From Nymphaea colorata (Eukaryota; Streptophyta; Magnoliopsida; Nymphaeales; Nymphaeaceae): a stretch of 64,000 bases of DNA. Below the pieces are notes generated by a model. That model was not told where the DNA came from and made no database searches. It saw only the letters and a program-made list of their open reading frames with translations. Location of the stretch: NCBI RefSeq assembly GCF_008831285.2, contig NC_045139.1, forward strand, positions 35,933,706 to 35,997,705, in the 5' to 3' direction. The stretch's first letter is position 1; the number at the start of each line of letters is the position of its first letter. Of the stretch, positions 1 through 12,439 are shown in pieces. The position numbers and the translations under genes are program-made.

Positions 1-166
1 TATCTCTCATCATTACGTCAGAGGGCTACCAACATTAATCCTAGAACACAACAACCAGATGTGAAGGAAATAAAGCAGAGGAATTTGTGCCTTACAAGGC
101 AGAACCTGATGCCGCGGGTTCCCCGCGGAAGGAAAAGGCAAAAAGCGCGACTGCAACCAGAAGAAG

Positions 167-232
167 GTCTCTCTCTCTCTCTCTATCCCTCTCCCTCTCC
201 CTCTCCCTCTCTCTCTTTCTCTCTGTGTTTGT
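167..232 (+). repeat. CT-rich microsatellite in the candidate leader or promoter
   Basis: An almost pure run of CT and CCCTCT units. Pyrimidine patches of this kind are frequent around plant transcription start sites and in 5' leaders. It lies about 100 nt before the candidate donor at 335, which fits a transcribed leader, but the start site itself cannot be read from the sequence. Confidence 0.75.
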
Positions 233-1680
233 CTTTGCGTGCAGTATGCTGATTGACGCTATTGATAGGATGTTGCCGCTGAATTCCTGGCTCTCTGCAA
301 CTCTCTGCAACAAGAAGACCCGAAGGAGATAAAGGTTAGTTAAAGTTTCGCTTGGTTTTTTTTCTTCTCTTAATCTCTACTTGGTAGTAGTTTTGAGACG
401 ACGGCAGAATTACGTTCGATTCAACCGACTGATCTTCTCCGTCCGGTAGATGTACATGTAGGGCACGTTGAAAGATTGATTAATTTCACCTCTGTGCATG
501 AACTCATTAATTTAACCTCTATACATGAACCACTTGCGGCTGGGGCAGATTCAACTGGGCAAGCGACGAACATCGAATCGGAATAGTTAGTTGAAACCCA
601 GCGTTCAGACTTTTGTGTCTCCGTTTGATTTTCCCTGTACATAGTGGCACAGAGTGAAAGCCAAGGAACTTGAGTTCCCCAGTAAAGATCTAAACTCCTG
701 CATGGGCAGTGATAATTTGCTCTTTCTGTTGATCTATGCCATGATTTTGAGATTCCACTGCGGTCGATCGATCCTTGCTTAAACGCTGCTGGTTTTTCTT
801 CTTTTCCTTTTCTAGGAAGCAGGAGGAGCGCTGTGGAGAGGAACAGAGAGGTTGGGAGGAACCGTGATTTTGGGGAACTTGCGATATTCCTGGAATCTGG
901 TAAGCATGACAAAACATCGTATATCCAACTTTCCCTTCCTACAGTCTTTTCTCAAATATCAAGAGAGAAAAAGAAGACACCAATTTCTTGTTGATAAGGA
1001 AACACCAATTTCTTGTTGGTATTTGTGTACTTTGGGTAACATGATTCTATAAGTAAGTAGAGAGAAAATCCCAAATAGAACTAGAATCAAGGCTCTCTTC
1101 TTTCTCCATTTTTTTTCTGCTTTCAAGGTTTAAGGCTGCGTCGTGTCTTTAGAGACAGAGCTCCAACCAAAGGTAGAAGAAAAGAAACTCCAATGGGAGC
1201 AAATGCCGGTTGCACTCTAAGAACATGTGAACAAAGTAGAATCCAAAGCCACAAGGTTGAATCTGTTGGTCATGGCCCTACCTTAACCAAATAATTATAA
1301 CTAATCTATAGTTGAAAATACGCTGCATTATTAGGCTGGTGAAGAGTGAGTGGGGGAAACTGGTGCGTCTGGTCTTAATTGTTTATCTTTAACTTTCTCT
1401 TATTCTATTTCCCCCCTATGACAGCCCAATCACAAGGTAACATTAGGCTGTCTGCATTAAACAATGTTATCACAATAAGCCGTAAGGCCATCTGAACGAG
1501 TAAGCGATTCAGGAGCGTTACGAATCGGCTGATTCACCGATTCGATTCGGTAACTGAGTTTTCACAACACTGCGTGAAACCATCATGAGAGGATGAGAGT
1601 TGGAATTTAACACCATTACACAGGGCTTTGATTCGAAGCAATAAAACTTTTCATATCAAACACGTGCAACTCATAAAGAT

Positions 1681-1684
<4 letters not shown>

Positions 1685-1721
<37 letters not shown>
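1685..1721 (+). repeat. (GA)n microsatellite
   Basis: Uninterrupted AG dinucleotide repeat of roughly 18 units. Similar runs occur at 4001-4039 (GA) and 3124-3155 (TA). All lie in noncoding DNA. Confidence 0.9.
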
Positions 1722-1722
<1 letters not shown>

Positions 1723-1756
1723 ACTCCATCTCCTATTCTTTTCCTTGGGGCATCGA

Positions 1757-2000
1757 ACGGCTCGTTTGATGCATGTGAAGAAAAATGCATGGTAAAATTA
1801 TCACTGTACGGCATAGAGATTTTTTTCATGAAAAAAAGTTTGACTTAAAGAGGTCCGACTTTTTTGTGTGGGAACTTTTTCCCATTTCAAATAAAAAATG
1901 CATGGTAAAATTTCTTCTTTTTGATGTTTCAGGGTAAACCTTAAAAGACTTAAAAAAAAATCCACCGTTTTTCTTGTGCATCAAATCAAACAGGGTCTTA
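1757..2000. mobile_element. MITE-like element with imperfect terminal inverted repeats
   Basis: The left edge reads CTCGTTTGATGCATG. The right edge, on the opposite strand, reads CCTGTTTGATTTGATGCAC. These form imperfect inverted ends about 245 bp apart around AT-rich sequence. The internal motif AAAAATGCATGGTAAAATT occurs twice (about 1780 and 1893). Size, ends and AT-richness fit a non-autonomous DNA transposon. There is no transposase and the superfamily is not assigned. Confidence 0.4.
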
Positions 2001-2370
2001 ATGAACATTTTTCACATCACAATTTCTTATTGAAATTAACTGTAGGTCTTTGTTGAGCAAAAAGATATTATTTAAACGTCGTGTCACTTTGTCGAGCCGA
2101 AGGTGGACCACTGCCCACTTAAGCAAGGACTCTAGGAATGGGGATAAGGGGGGTTTGCGGGCCTCTTTTATAGGGGTTTGGTTGTTAAAATCTTTCCCAC
2201 CCATAGACATGTAATACATCTTACTCATTTGGCAATGCTGTCTGAAATTCATGAAAACTTAATGAAACGAGGATAGAAGCAACAAAATATAGGACAATTG
2301 AAAGCCATCCTGAAGTTAGGCAATGGACAAATAAAGGAAAATTTTAGTTGTATAGTTCAACTTTGGATTA

Positions 2371-2540
2371 GAGCGGAGCCAAAAATTTTTCATGATGAGG
2401 GTCGAATTAAAGTTCTTAAATTTTGACAGGGGTCAAAATACAATTTTTCAAAATTTTTATATAAAAGAAGTAAAATTTTCTAAATTTATATGTTTTTTTT
2501 TTTAAATTGAGGTGGGGTGATGGGGCCCGACTCCGCCCTT
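2371..2540. mobile_element. Short element with CGGAGCC-type inverted ends
   Basis: It begins GCGGAGCC and ends GACTCCGCCC, so the ends are imperfect inverted repeats around an AT-rich core of about 150 bp with a short G-rich stretch near the right end. Related elements appear at 44481-44624, 49121-49249 and 49278-49456, so this looks like a dispersed non-autonomous family. No coding sequence is present. Confidence 0.4.
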
Positions 2541-2912
2541 GAACATGCTTGACGTCCTTGTTCATACAACACTAAGTACGTGAAGAACGAACATGATTTA
2601 GAAAAGAGTTATTTGACAACCATAACAAATTGTTATTGTCTCATAAATTTACCAAAAATTCGGGTAAATTAGTTTAACACATTGTTTCATACACTCCTAT
2701 TTTTTTTTGGTAATTATTGAAACAATAACAATTTGTTAGACATGTGCAGTCCATGGGTCCGTTGTTGGCAGTCCGTCGTTTGCTGTCCGCGAAACGCAGC
2801 GTTCTGCGGACGGCGAAAACAAACACGAGCTTGATGTTGATGATGATTTGTGGTCTTGCAGTTGCAGGTTTGCTTTTGCGTTTGAAGCGGAAAGGAACAC
2901 GGATGCTAAGAT

Positions 2913-3118
2913 ATGGGCAAAAAGGGAAATTGGCTATCCCTGTTAAAGAGAGTCTTCATTCCTAGCTCCAGCGGCAAGACCGTCTCTACCGTGAATGCCT
3001 TGAATGTAAGCCACATTGAACTACTTTTTCGTGATTTTTTGCTTATAAAAAATGGCGGCTTATTGTGTTCGATTTCTGTTCCAATAGATGCTGAATAGAA
3101 AGAACAAACAAGGCCCTC

Positions 3119-3157
<39 letters not shown>

Positions 3158-3995
3158 ACAATTAAAATCAGTCAGTTGAGTTGCTAGGTGTTGCCTGATA
3201 ACTAAATATTTAAATGCATTGCTAAACACATTATAAACCGTGCTGCATCATAAACCGTTGCTAATGCTTCCAAAACAAGGTGTTTTCGGTGACATCTTTA
3301 AAAAATTTTGTCATCCGATTACATTCGATAGCCAGTTGATTTCAATTTCCATATATGTAATATATATAGATAGGTTCTCGCAGAGTTTGAAAATCGGCAG
3401 CTCCAAAGAAAAAGAAAAATAAAGAAACCATAGATAAAATTTTGTTAATGGACCATGATGAAGGTGTCTATAGGTGAAGCAATGAAGAGGAAGCAATTTA
3501 TGCAATGTAATTCCATAATTTAATACTGTAAACATTTTGATTCTCTCTTTTTTTCTCTTTGATCAATCTGGTTGGGGTGTCAGATTTTCTCTTTTCTTTT
3601 CGATTGCATTGAGTGATGTAATTGTTTTTACACCCTCAAATCAAACAAGGTGAAATATTTCCGCAAACAAATATTTCTTCTTCTTCTTGCTCGCTGAGAT
3701 AGATTTCTTCAACGTGAACTACTTTAGGTGCTCTGTAGCGAAGAACTTTTTCTTGAAATCTTTTTAGGCCCATCAAACGGCCTGTGTGGGGAAAGCTACA
3801 AGAATATGAAAATCTGCAACTTTTCAAAGGTGGTAGGTTGATGGTTTTGATTAAAGGAGATTCTTCTCAACATGCGATCGCTTTAATATGATTGGACAGC
3901 TCAGTCTCATGAGTCCTCATGTGGCACTGGCATTGGTATCTTCCAGACCATCTTTAGATATTCATGTAATCAACCAATTTAATATATATATATAT

Positions 3996-4040
<45 letters not shown>

Positions 4041-6755
4041 CAATGCTGCTAAATGTTGAATAGTTGTTAGTTGGTTAAAATTTAAAAAATTTATTACTAA
4101 AAAGACCATAAATGGTCGTTAAAGTCATTATAAACCCTCATCGTAACATAAATAAGCATTAGTACTAATGTTGTGACTTTTTAAACAATAAACTTGAAAT
4201 TTTCAGTATATATATATATAATAATTAGAATAATAAATAACTATGTAAATAATAAAAATAAAACTTTGATTGATTAATAACGATAGGGTTAGGGTTCTGT
4301 CACCTTGAAGCGGGTCTTTTTTTTTTCCTTCTGAACCGTTGGTATATATTAGACTTGATTGCCCACCATTTAGTCGAGATATTTCTAAGGCTACTGCATA
4401 AATGGATTTAAATTTTATAAGTGAAATAAACCAAGACAATTAACTTTAAAAACATTAAAAAGTTTAACCAACAAATTAGTTTTTTGTGCTTTTCTTATAA
4501 ATTAAGATTAGATCCCAAAAATGTTTAATCATTTGCAACTAAACAAGAAGCTCTGAACTGCACAGGTAAGTTGTCAGTCAGTTCATTTTTTTTTAAAAAT
4601 ACTTTACATTTATCGTCTCTGAACTCTCTGTTATGTTGCTTGGATAATTGAGGTCACTGAAAGCAAAGTCCACGTACTTTCCAGTGTTAATATTTCAAAA
4701 TTATACGTATGTGGGTATGTCAAGAGTGATGAATTTTTGTCCACCATTGAATGTTAGCCAAAAAAGAATCCCATAGATGAAATCAAGAAAGTTCTTTCTG
4801 CTAAGAGTAAACTTCTGCATAATTTCAACTGCATTTTTATATTTTAAATGGATATAACCAATAGATTATTCCTACTAGAAAAATAGCTTAAATCACATAA
4901 CCTGGTCAAACCCAGCGTTGATTTTCTCCCACAGGCCTTGTACAATTGAAGGAGATCAATCATGATTCATGCCACTTTACTAATCATATTAGCAGCCGCA
5001 TGGCTTAGAATATTCGTATTTCTCTTTGACATTCTTCGGAAGCACCGCTTCAAATTTGAGTTTGTGTTGAAGAAAATACTATGGCAAACATATCTATTCA
5101 CATTTATGCACATCATCATCCATGACATTCATGTTTATCTGTAGTTGAAACTCTCAAGTAACTGCGCTGGCAGGATCTTGTTTAGTTTGATCTGGACAAT
5201 ACAAATTAATATGATGAAAAAGAAGTTACGTGTAACATAGAAAACACAGTTGCAGAATTGTTCCATCTCAGTTGTTTTGTGTCCTGGTGGTCTCAACTTA
5301 AACAAGTAAACAGCACATGAAATCAACAAGAAACTAACATGGCGAGTCGGAGTGCATCAGGTGAAGCCAGAGGAAGCGGCGAAGGAGAGAAAGAAGTGGG
5401 GGTTTGTGAAGCTGAAGCATAATGGACCAAGTAGCATCGAGAAGATACTGCAAGAGGCAGAGAGGGAAGGGCGCGTCGCCTCCACGGTCGTTGCTGCCAA
5501 GGTAGAAGAAGAAAAGCGGCCACCACCTCCCCCAAGTTCCCGTCGCAGAGCTGCCGAAGTTCAGCAGGCACCCCGTCCAAATTCTAACCACAGAGATGCT
5601 GAGCAGCAGCAGCAGCAGCAGCAGCAGGGTTCACCACAACACACTCGCCAACCCAAAGCGGCTGAGGAATTCGTGCATTCTGCGGCCCGCCCAAATTCTT
5701 ACACCAAAGTAGCCGGACCCTCGAGCCAACATGCAGCAGCCATCAAAATCCAGACAGCTTTTAGAGGTTACCTGGTAAATAGATGAGGCCACTGTACTAA
5801 CTTTCTTCCTATATATACCATAATCCCTGCATTGCCTTTCCTCCCAATCGTTTCCCCAACTTCAACTTAGAATGTTATCAAATGGCTTGGATCATAGAAG
5901 GGCAAGTGGGCACACGCATTCTCTTCTCTAATGGCGGTTTGGTTAAATGTTGCAGGCAAGAAGAAGCTTTCGAGCAATCAAGGGCCTCATAAGGCTTCAG
6001 AGCATGCTGAAGAGCCCAAATGTGCTCCGCCAAACTATGAACACCATGAAATGTATGCAACAGCTTGTCAGGGTCCAAACGGAGATCAACGCGAGGAGGC
6101 TGCAGATGCTTGAGAGCCCGAAGGTCTTCAACAGCCAATCCCTTCAGAAGAACGAGACAGAGCTTGAGCTGGTAAGCGCCTCATCCAGTTTTGGCTTTCT
6201 TGGCCTATGCAAAATCCACTCCAGATGCGAACAAAAATACACACCACTTTCTTTTTTAAGATAAATCGTCTGAATTTTTTAGCTTTTAAACTTGTTTTAC
6301 ATTTACAGAAACAAGTCTTTAAACATGTAGATCACGTCTCCATTAGTTTTTGTAAGGTGGTGCTAAAACTAGTCCTACATGTACATATATATATATTTAA
6401 TGGCACAGCACCTACATCCCCTTAAAGTTTATTTCAAACAAGTTTTAGATCATGGATTATGGTGTAACTATGGGAGTTTTAATATCTTAGGAAATCAGTG
6501 TGCAAAATTTGCCAATCTTTAAGAATGGAATTCATGTGTTTATGAATGGTTTTCACAACATACCAACAAAGAAGCAGGAAAGAACTGTCTATCGTCTTTT
6601 GAACTCTTGGGGCAGCCTTCCATTGGATAGAGGAAACATAACGGGAACAGCTTGGGTAGACAACCCTCTCTCTCTCTCTCTCTCCCCCCCTCCCTCTCTC
6701 TCTCGCTCGGTAGCTCTCTTTGGATAGAGGCAACATAATGGCAATAGTTTGGAAA

Positions 6756-6787
<32 letters not shown>

Positions 6788-7992
6788 CCCCTTTCCGTCT
6801 CTCTTGAAATCTTAATTAAAAGCAATTGTTTTGTTGAACTAACGAAATTCTAAATGTGCTTCAGTCCAGAAGCAATCTCCAAGAAGACTGGGATTATAGC
6901 GTTTTGACAAAAGAGGAGACTGATACAAGGGTGCAGCGGAAGGTAGAGGCCACCATTCACAGAGAAAGAGCCCTGGCTTACGCATATTCTCACCAGGTAC
7001 TGTGCCTCCACCTAGAGACCTCATCGACGTGTATGAATAATTGTAGATTAAAAGCTAATATTTGTCTTCTGCATTTTCGAGTAGCATTCTTAAATACTAA
7101 CCAAGTATGAAGTTCAGACCTGATGATATACATGATCTGTACCTCAAGAATGCATATACTAAGATGTCTTCTCTAATTCTTAACTAGTATTATGCATGAG
7201 ATCAGATCAGTCTTGGTGCTGTATATGTGTATTTGCTACACATACAAGCTATAGTTTTCATATGAATTTGAGAGCATGGTTGTAAGATTTTTTGTTGTCA
7301 TCACTTCCCCTGCTTTTCATTAGGCATCTAAAGGCATGTCGAAGTCTGCTCAAGCATTGATCATGGAACTCAGATCAGCAAAGCTCCCGTGGGGTTGGAA
7401 CTGGATCGAGCAACAGGCCTCAAATCAAACACCTGATCGCCTGGCAACCAGTGGCAATCCAAAACTTGCTTCAGTCAATGTTAGGCCCACTTCAAGTGGT
7501 TCCAGGCGCACATCGCTGGCCTTCGAACCAAGCTTAGATGAGCCTACACCAAGATATTCAAGATCTCCCCTAGGCATTAGGAGTGCAAAAGGTCCAAAGC
7601 CAGCATCTGTGGATGGCTCACCTTGGCACAGACATCACAGAGTTGTTGCAGCCACACCATTGAGGGATGATGAGAGCATGACAAGCTGCCCCCCACTTGC
7701 TAGTCCCAATTACATGGTGCCCACTATTTCAGCCAAGGCCAAGATCAGATCCCAAGTCAGTCCAAGTGCCAAGTCTCAAGGTCTGGAGCCTACCAAGCGC
7801 AGACTGAGCTTCGCCTCGGCTAGGAGCCCATTTAGCTCACTTAGTTGGGGCAAGGGTTCCATCTTCACCAGCAAGGAGGCTAACTCTCGTGGGCCGCTTG
7901 GGTTAAACATGGGCATGCATTCCCCAGGAAGACTAAGTATCGACTCAACCATGTCTTTGCCTGTGGGAGTTGGGAGGAAGTCCTTTAGATGA
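2913..7992 (+). CDS. IQ67-domain (IQD13/IQD14-like) calmodulin-binding scaffold protein
   Basis: Coding exons 2913-3005, 5361-5774, 5956-6171, 6865-6996 and 7324-7992 join in phase to 507 aa. The N-terminus MGKKGNWLSLLKRVF is the usual IQD start. Exon 2 carries KKWGFVKLKH and GPSSIEKIL (residues 42-61), a proline patch, eight glutamines (113-120), and the first IQ motif, IQTAFRGYLAR (161-171), which is split by intron 2 as is typical for the family. Exon 3 continues the IQ67 region with MKCMQQLVRVQTEINARR. Exon 4 holds the family segment around DYSVLTKEE and ends AYAYSHQ. Exon 5 has PWGWNW (about 307-312) and a DUF4005-like block, PNYMVPTISAKAKIR (413-427), then KRRLSF. IQD proteins bind calmodulin and act as scaffolds at microtubules, membrane or nucleus; that role is known for the family and not shown here. 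Intron 1 is 2.36 kb. A CTAAC branch-like site lies about 25 nt before the exon 2 acceptor. The wording of exons 3-5 is closest to the IQD13/14 clade. Confidence 0.93.
6665..6790 (+). repeat. Two CT microsatellites in IQD intron 3
   Basis: CT/CCC runs at about 6665-6712 and 6760-6789 flank a near-repeated phrase (TTGGATAGAGG followed by CAACATAATGG-like text), which suggests a small local duplication of the microsatellite with its flank. They lie within intron 3 (6172-6864) and have no coding role. Confidence 0.7.
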
Positions 7993-10671
7993 TTGTGTGT
8001 CTCTGTTTTGATTTATTTTCTTTCATTAATTTTCTTTCATTTTTTTTCTTCTAGCTGATCTTAGATGAACACAGGTGAATGTTCTACGATGTTCTTTGAT
8101 CAGGACCAGCTTATATGTTTTCCTTAACATGTTCTGACCACCCATCTGGGGCGTCCGAACTGTGTGTTGGGCCGAACATAGAAGCTGGTGACTTTGATCA
8201 ATGTTGATACAACAAGAGTGGGTTCTGTGAAATCACTATGTTTGAAAATAACTTGTGGTTTGTACCTATTATTATTTTTTTACAAAAAACTCGGTGGATT
8301 TGTGGTGCATGTGCTGTTGTAACGACTGGTGGATAATGCAAAGCTGGACAGTTGATTTAAAACTCTGATTTTTCTTGTCATTGTACATTGGTTAGCAAGT
8401 GAGTGCTGATTTTATGACAGAGAGAATGACGGCAGCAGTGCAGCAGAAAAAATGTCACGGGTAACAAATTAACAACGCCGCATCATGCCTTCACATGCAC
8501 AGATGCACAGAGCGTGTGAAAATACATGATAATTAATGCACAGATATCGCTGCTTCAGAACACATCCCAAGAAAGCTAGTTTAAATGCTAACCAGATTAA
8601 CTTTTCAAATGCCTCATACATGGTTAAGAGCAACTATCCGGTACTTGCAACTTACTCAGTTGTAACCTACAAAAAATAACTCGTTGCACTGAAGCAAATA
8701 TGAATGAGTTTTCTACTAATACTGCTGCCACACGACTGCTTGCAGAAGGAAAACACTGCGCAAGTTGATACACGTAGGCCAGCATTAACCTATAGTAAAC
8801 ATTTCTTGTTTTCCCCTTGTTTTCATGAACAACAGGACTGTGCCTGGCCCAACAAATTGTGTGCGGTCCTTACGAACAACACTCTCCAAATAACCCTCTT
8901 TCTTTGCAATTGTGAGAATATCTTGGGGAGAAGATATTTTATGAGAAAATCACTCTTTTCTAAAGAAAGGTGGTAGGACCTTTAACACAACCTCATACTG
9001 TGCTTCTACTGTAACAAGGTGAAGCCTGGTCAAGTCGTTTTATTTTGTTCTTGTTGCAAGCTAGCTATTGGCTAGCTCCGGACGACTAGTTCGTTATATA
9101 TAAAGAAGTTGAACTCTTCTTATTTGCAAGCCTTTTCTGGCTTACTTTTTTGTCAACGAAGATTCTTTTTCTAAGACTCCTCCGATGTGTACTATTCGAC
9201 TCTTTCAGTATCTGTCTCAGTGAACTTGACACTGTCCTAGAATGCTTGTGCTTAGCTCTCTTGAGAACTTTGCTGATGATGCAAGCCTTCTTTAGGGCAT
9301 TATTGTTAGAGTCCTTGTTAATTTTTCCATAAAAATGGTAAGCAGAACAGAAAGGCGAAAAGAGGTCAATAAGAGGATTATCAGAGCCAGAGTTATAAAC
9401 GTAGAATTGAGACCAAACAAGTAACATGGTTCACTAATAAAAGTAGCATGGCAGGAGAGAATAACTTCACTACTTAATGAAGAAAAATGTTCGAACTATC
9501 GCAGTACTGAAGACTTCTCATTAACGTATCCAATGTTGGATTGCTGGACGCCCAACACCCAAACTACTTCGCAATTCGATAACCAAGCAACAAAGCTAAG
9601 AGGATGAGATTTTTTTTTGTAGCTAAAACATACATTACATTCTCTGTCAGAAAGATGGAAATGGTGGATCACTGGGCAAAAAGAACAAATGGGAAGGCCA
9701 CATGCTTACTAAGTTATTATGCTTCCTCTGAAACACTTTGTGTCAACCTGCAACAAGGCTTGATCCTCAGATGGCAACACCAAGCTGAATCTATCAACCT
9801 TTTTCATATCAGCTTAAAGTTCAACAGAGAATAGATCATTTCCTGCAACCACGTCGTGAATGGAGATATCAACGTTGGCTAAACTCCTTCTCTTCCATAT
9901 ACACCTATAACCTTTTCAGGCATCATTTCTCGTTTTTTCTGTACAAATCTAACATACATTCTAGTCAGCCCAGTAATCTCAAATGTGCGTTAATGATGGA
10001 GAATACAAATATTATAGCTGCTTGAAGTTGCATCATTTATTTCACAATCTAAACGGCAAAAAGGCAGAACTTCTGGTAAAAATACCCTATCAAAACACAA
10101 ATATATAAACTTAGATAACTCATTCGAAGATAACACTGAAAACTCAGATGTAAAAAGCAAAATACCAACATATGGCAGCCCGTTGAAAATTCTAAAATGA
10201 CAGCTAAAACTTAGACTTTCCAATGCAACTAGTGCTTGCAGAACTATGAAAACTGAAACCATTTTCTTTTGCCGCGGGTAGATCAAATAAAAGTTTTATT
10301 AGTCTCGATTAGTTCAACCTGAAAAGAATCTGTAACATGCTAATTTCCCATCAGAAATTGCATCAAGTAGCTACTTACTACGGTGAGCTAGACATTTTTT
10401 CGAGGCAAACGATGACCAAGAAGTTCAGTAAAGCTACTCCACAATACTGCTGATGTTGCTTTCTGCTCGTCTCCGTTTCCTGAATCTTCCATAAATCTTG
10501 GAGTGACTGCTTATTGCTATTTCCAGTTCTCCTACAGCTTCCCGTTCTCACTTCCCACTATCAACTGCGGTTTCTATGTTGCGTTTTCTGTTCATGTGGA
10601 ATTAAATTTAAATTTAAATTTCTGAAATTAACCACGTCCCAACAAACGCGGCAGGCTTATGGGGCGGATCC
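7993..10671. other. IQD 3' UTR and intergenic region without a recognised gene
   Basis: The first few hundred bases after the IQD stop are probably its 3' UTR. The rest, about 2.3 kb, has open frames up to 113 codons on either strand. None shows a protein family signature, a plausible splice pattern or a good start context. I see no RNA gene or transposon ends. Confidence 0.5.
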
Positions 10672-10739
10672 AGAATTGAAAGCCCGGAACTAAAATCCCA
10701 CCCGTTGAACTGCAACTTATATTCCGGGCTTTCAATTCT
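10672..10739. repeat. Perfect 18-bp inverted repeat at the start of the bL31 gene
   Basis: The left arm, 10672-10689, reads AGAATTGAAAGCCCGGAA. The right arm, 10722-10739, is its exact reverse complement. They are separated by 32 nt. The structure lies just upstream of, or within, the candidate 5' leader of the ribosomal protein gene. It could form a cruciform or RNA hairpin, or be a small insertion footprint. No function is assigned. Confidence 0.85.
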
Positions 10740-10849
10740 TCCTTTCCGTGCCCATCGCAATCCTCGCGCTCATTTGAGCTGCTCGGTCCTCCTGCGAGTG
10801 TCGCACTCAGCTTCTCCCGTCGCACAGCAATCGTCTCCCGTCGCAGCAG
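10722..10849 (+). other. Candidate 5' UTR exon of the bL31 gene
   Basis: A GC-richer, pyrimidine-rich stretch, unlike its AT-rich surroundings, ends at GCAGCAG before GTAACC at 10850. The matching acceptor is ATTCCAG ending at 12429, giving a 1580-nt intron wholly in the 5' UTR. A leader intron is common in plant ribosomal protein genes. The left boundary is arbitrary because the transcription start cannot be seen. Confidence 0.5.
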
Positions 10850-12439
10850 GTAACCATCTCTTTCTCTCTCTCTCTCTCTGCGGCTCTCCTTCTCCGCTTG
10901 TGTCGGACATTTCTTTCTCTGTGATTATTCTCTAGTCGTGAAAGCCCTAAATCCCATCTGCTGCCCACCGCCGGACGTTGTTGCCGGCGAGTCCCAGAAG
11001 TCGTTGCCATTTGTTGCACGAGGGAGAGAGGACCACCCAACATGGTTCTGTGCGATCCCATTCTCTGCCCCTTCGGCAATCTATGTTCTGCCTCCTCGTG
11101 TCTGCACATCGGTTCTTCCATTTGGTTCCCTCTCGGTATCTGTTAACCGAGTTGAAGTTTTTTTTTTTTTTGGGTGCAGTCTGACCTTATTCGGGGTGTA
11201 GTTGAATCAGATCCTGTTGATATGATGATTTGGTTTCATACTTAACGAAAGTTGGGAGCGCGCAGTATTTCCTTTTCAACTGAACTTATCTTAGTGACAA
11301 TCGTATCTTTTGTTCGACCGATGTTTACTGTCATGCAGTTTCATTTGTCTTTGAGACCTAATGAGTGAATATTCAGCATTGGATGTCTGTTCTGGTGAGG
11401 CATGCTGTCTCCTGCCTGCTGTCATGCTGTTTTGAGGCATGCCATGGACCCATCAGCTCAGAGGATGATTCTGGATCTCCTTTCCCTACAAAATCCCATG
11501 GAAATCGTCAGAAACCCACAGCTTCTCAGCCCTTTCATTTTCTTATCGGCATTGTTTTGTGTGTCATTTCTCTGCAAGTTAGCAGAAAATTTCCCTTCTT
11601 ATAGACAGGAGGCCATAACATTCGCAAATTTGCTGATGGTCTTTTAGCGTTCATATCTTTGCGGTGGTTTATCTAACCTTCTGCAAATCACCTCTCATGT
11701 AAAAAGCAACAGAGTTTTGGGTAAATTTATGCAGCTAGTCATGTCACAGAAGTCATGTTACTTTGGCCTTGCTGCATATTGAGTTTACAATGCCTGTCTA
11801 TGTTTTATGAGGCTTTTAAGACAGATGGAATATGTATCTTCCTATTCAATCAGAAGTGTGGCTAGGCTTGCCTGTGCCCTGGGTGGCCACCTTTTCAATT
11901 AGGCTGTAATGCCTAGGTTTCTAAATGATAAAAGGGTCTCAAGTTTTTTATGTTCCAAATAAGTACAATTTAGCTTCTAAATCTTTGGTTTTAGGCATTT
12001 GACATTTTGGGGTTATGCTTATTCAGGTGCAATGTGAACGAAAGGTTTATGTGATTAATCTGGTAGCACAATTTACTTGAGGCCCTGAGGGATATTGATT
12101 AGTGAGTGATTGGTCCAGCAAAAAATGTACATTGGAGAATCATTTCTGCCTGCATGGAAGAATCGTTTGATTTTGAATTAATTCATATGATTTTAAAGAT
12201 GGGGGAAAGTTTTTTGGCTTTAGCAGTATGTGTACCCTCTTACTGATTATGCAAACTTCATGCTATTATTCAGTCTGAGTTTCTTTCCATGATTTTTCCT
12301 TTCTCAGATCATTTCTACAGTGCCGGTGCAACATGTTACTGCACTACATTGTTCAATCTATTCGTGCTTCGGTTTTTGCATATTAAGTTGATTTGTTTTT
12401 TAACTGAAATATTTTTCTCGTGATTCCAGTGAGGAAGAT

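Larger units (their letters stand above)
1..2912 (+). other. Region upstream of the IQD coding start, with candidate spliced 5' leader exons
   Basis: I see no convincing coding gene here. The sequence shows a plausible spliced leader for the downstream IQD gene. A first exon would end at 334 (AAAG before GTTAGT). A long pyrimidine tract ending TTTTCTAG at 815 gives an acceptor, and a second exon 816-899 ends before GTAAGC at 900. A third exon would start after TCTTGCAG near 2861 (or after the next GCAG near 2866) and run into the ATG at 2913. Leader introns are common in plant regulatory genes, but linking these exons to IQD is inference. The rest is AT-rich intronic or intergenic DNA with microsatellites and two short transposon-like elements listed separately. 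Confidence 0.4.

Noticed and set aside
92-313. RE-repeat open frame on - over the CT microsatellite
   Set aside because: The arginine-glutamate repeat simply reads the GA dinucleotide repeat. It has no other coding feature.
2744-2965. 73-codon frame overlapping the IQD start, considered as an upstream ORF
   Set aside because: It starts with GTG and lies mostly in what appears to be a leader intron, so it is unlikely to be in the mature mRNA.
5323-5591. 85-codon minus frames opposite IQD exon 2
   Set aside because: They overlap a well-supported coding exon on the other strand and have no recognisable content.
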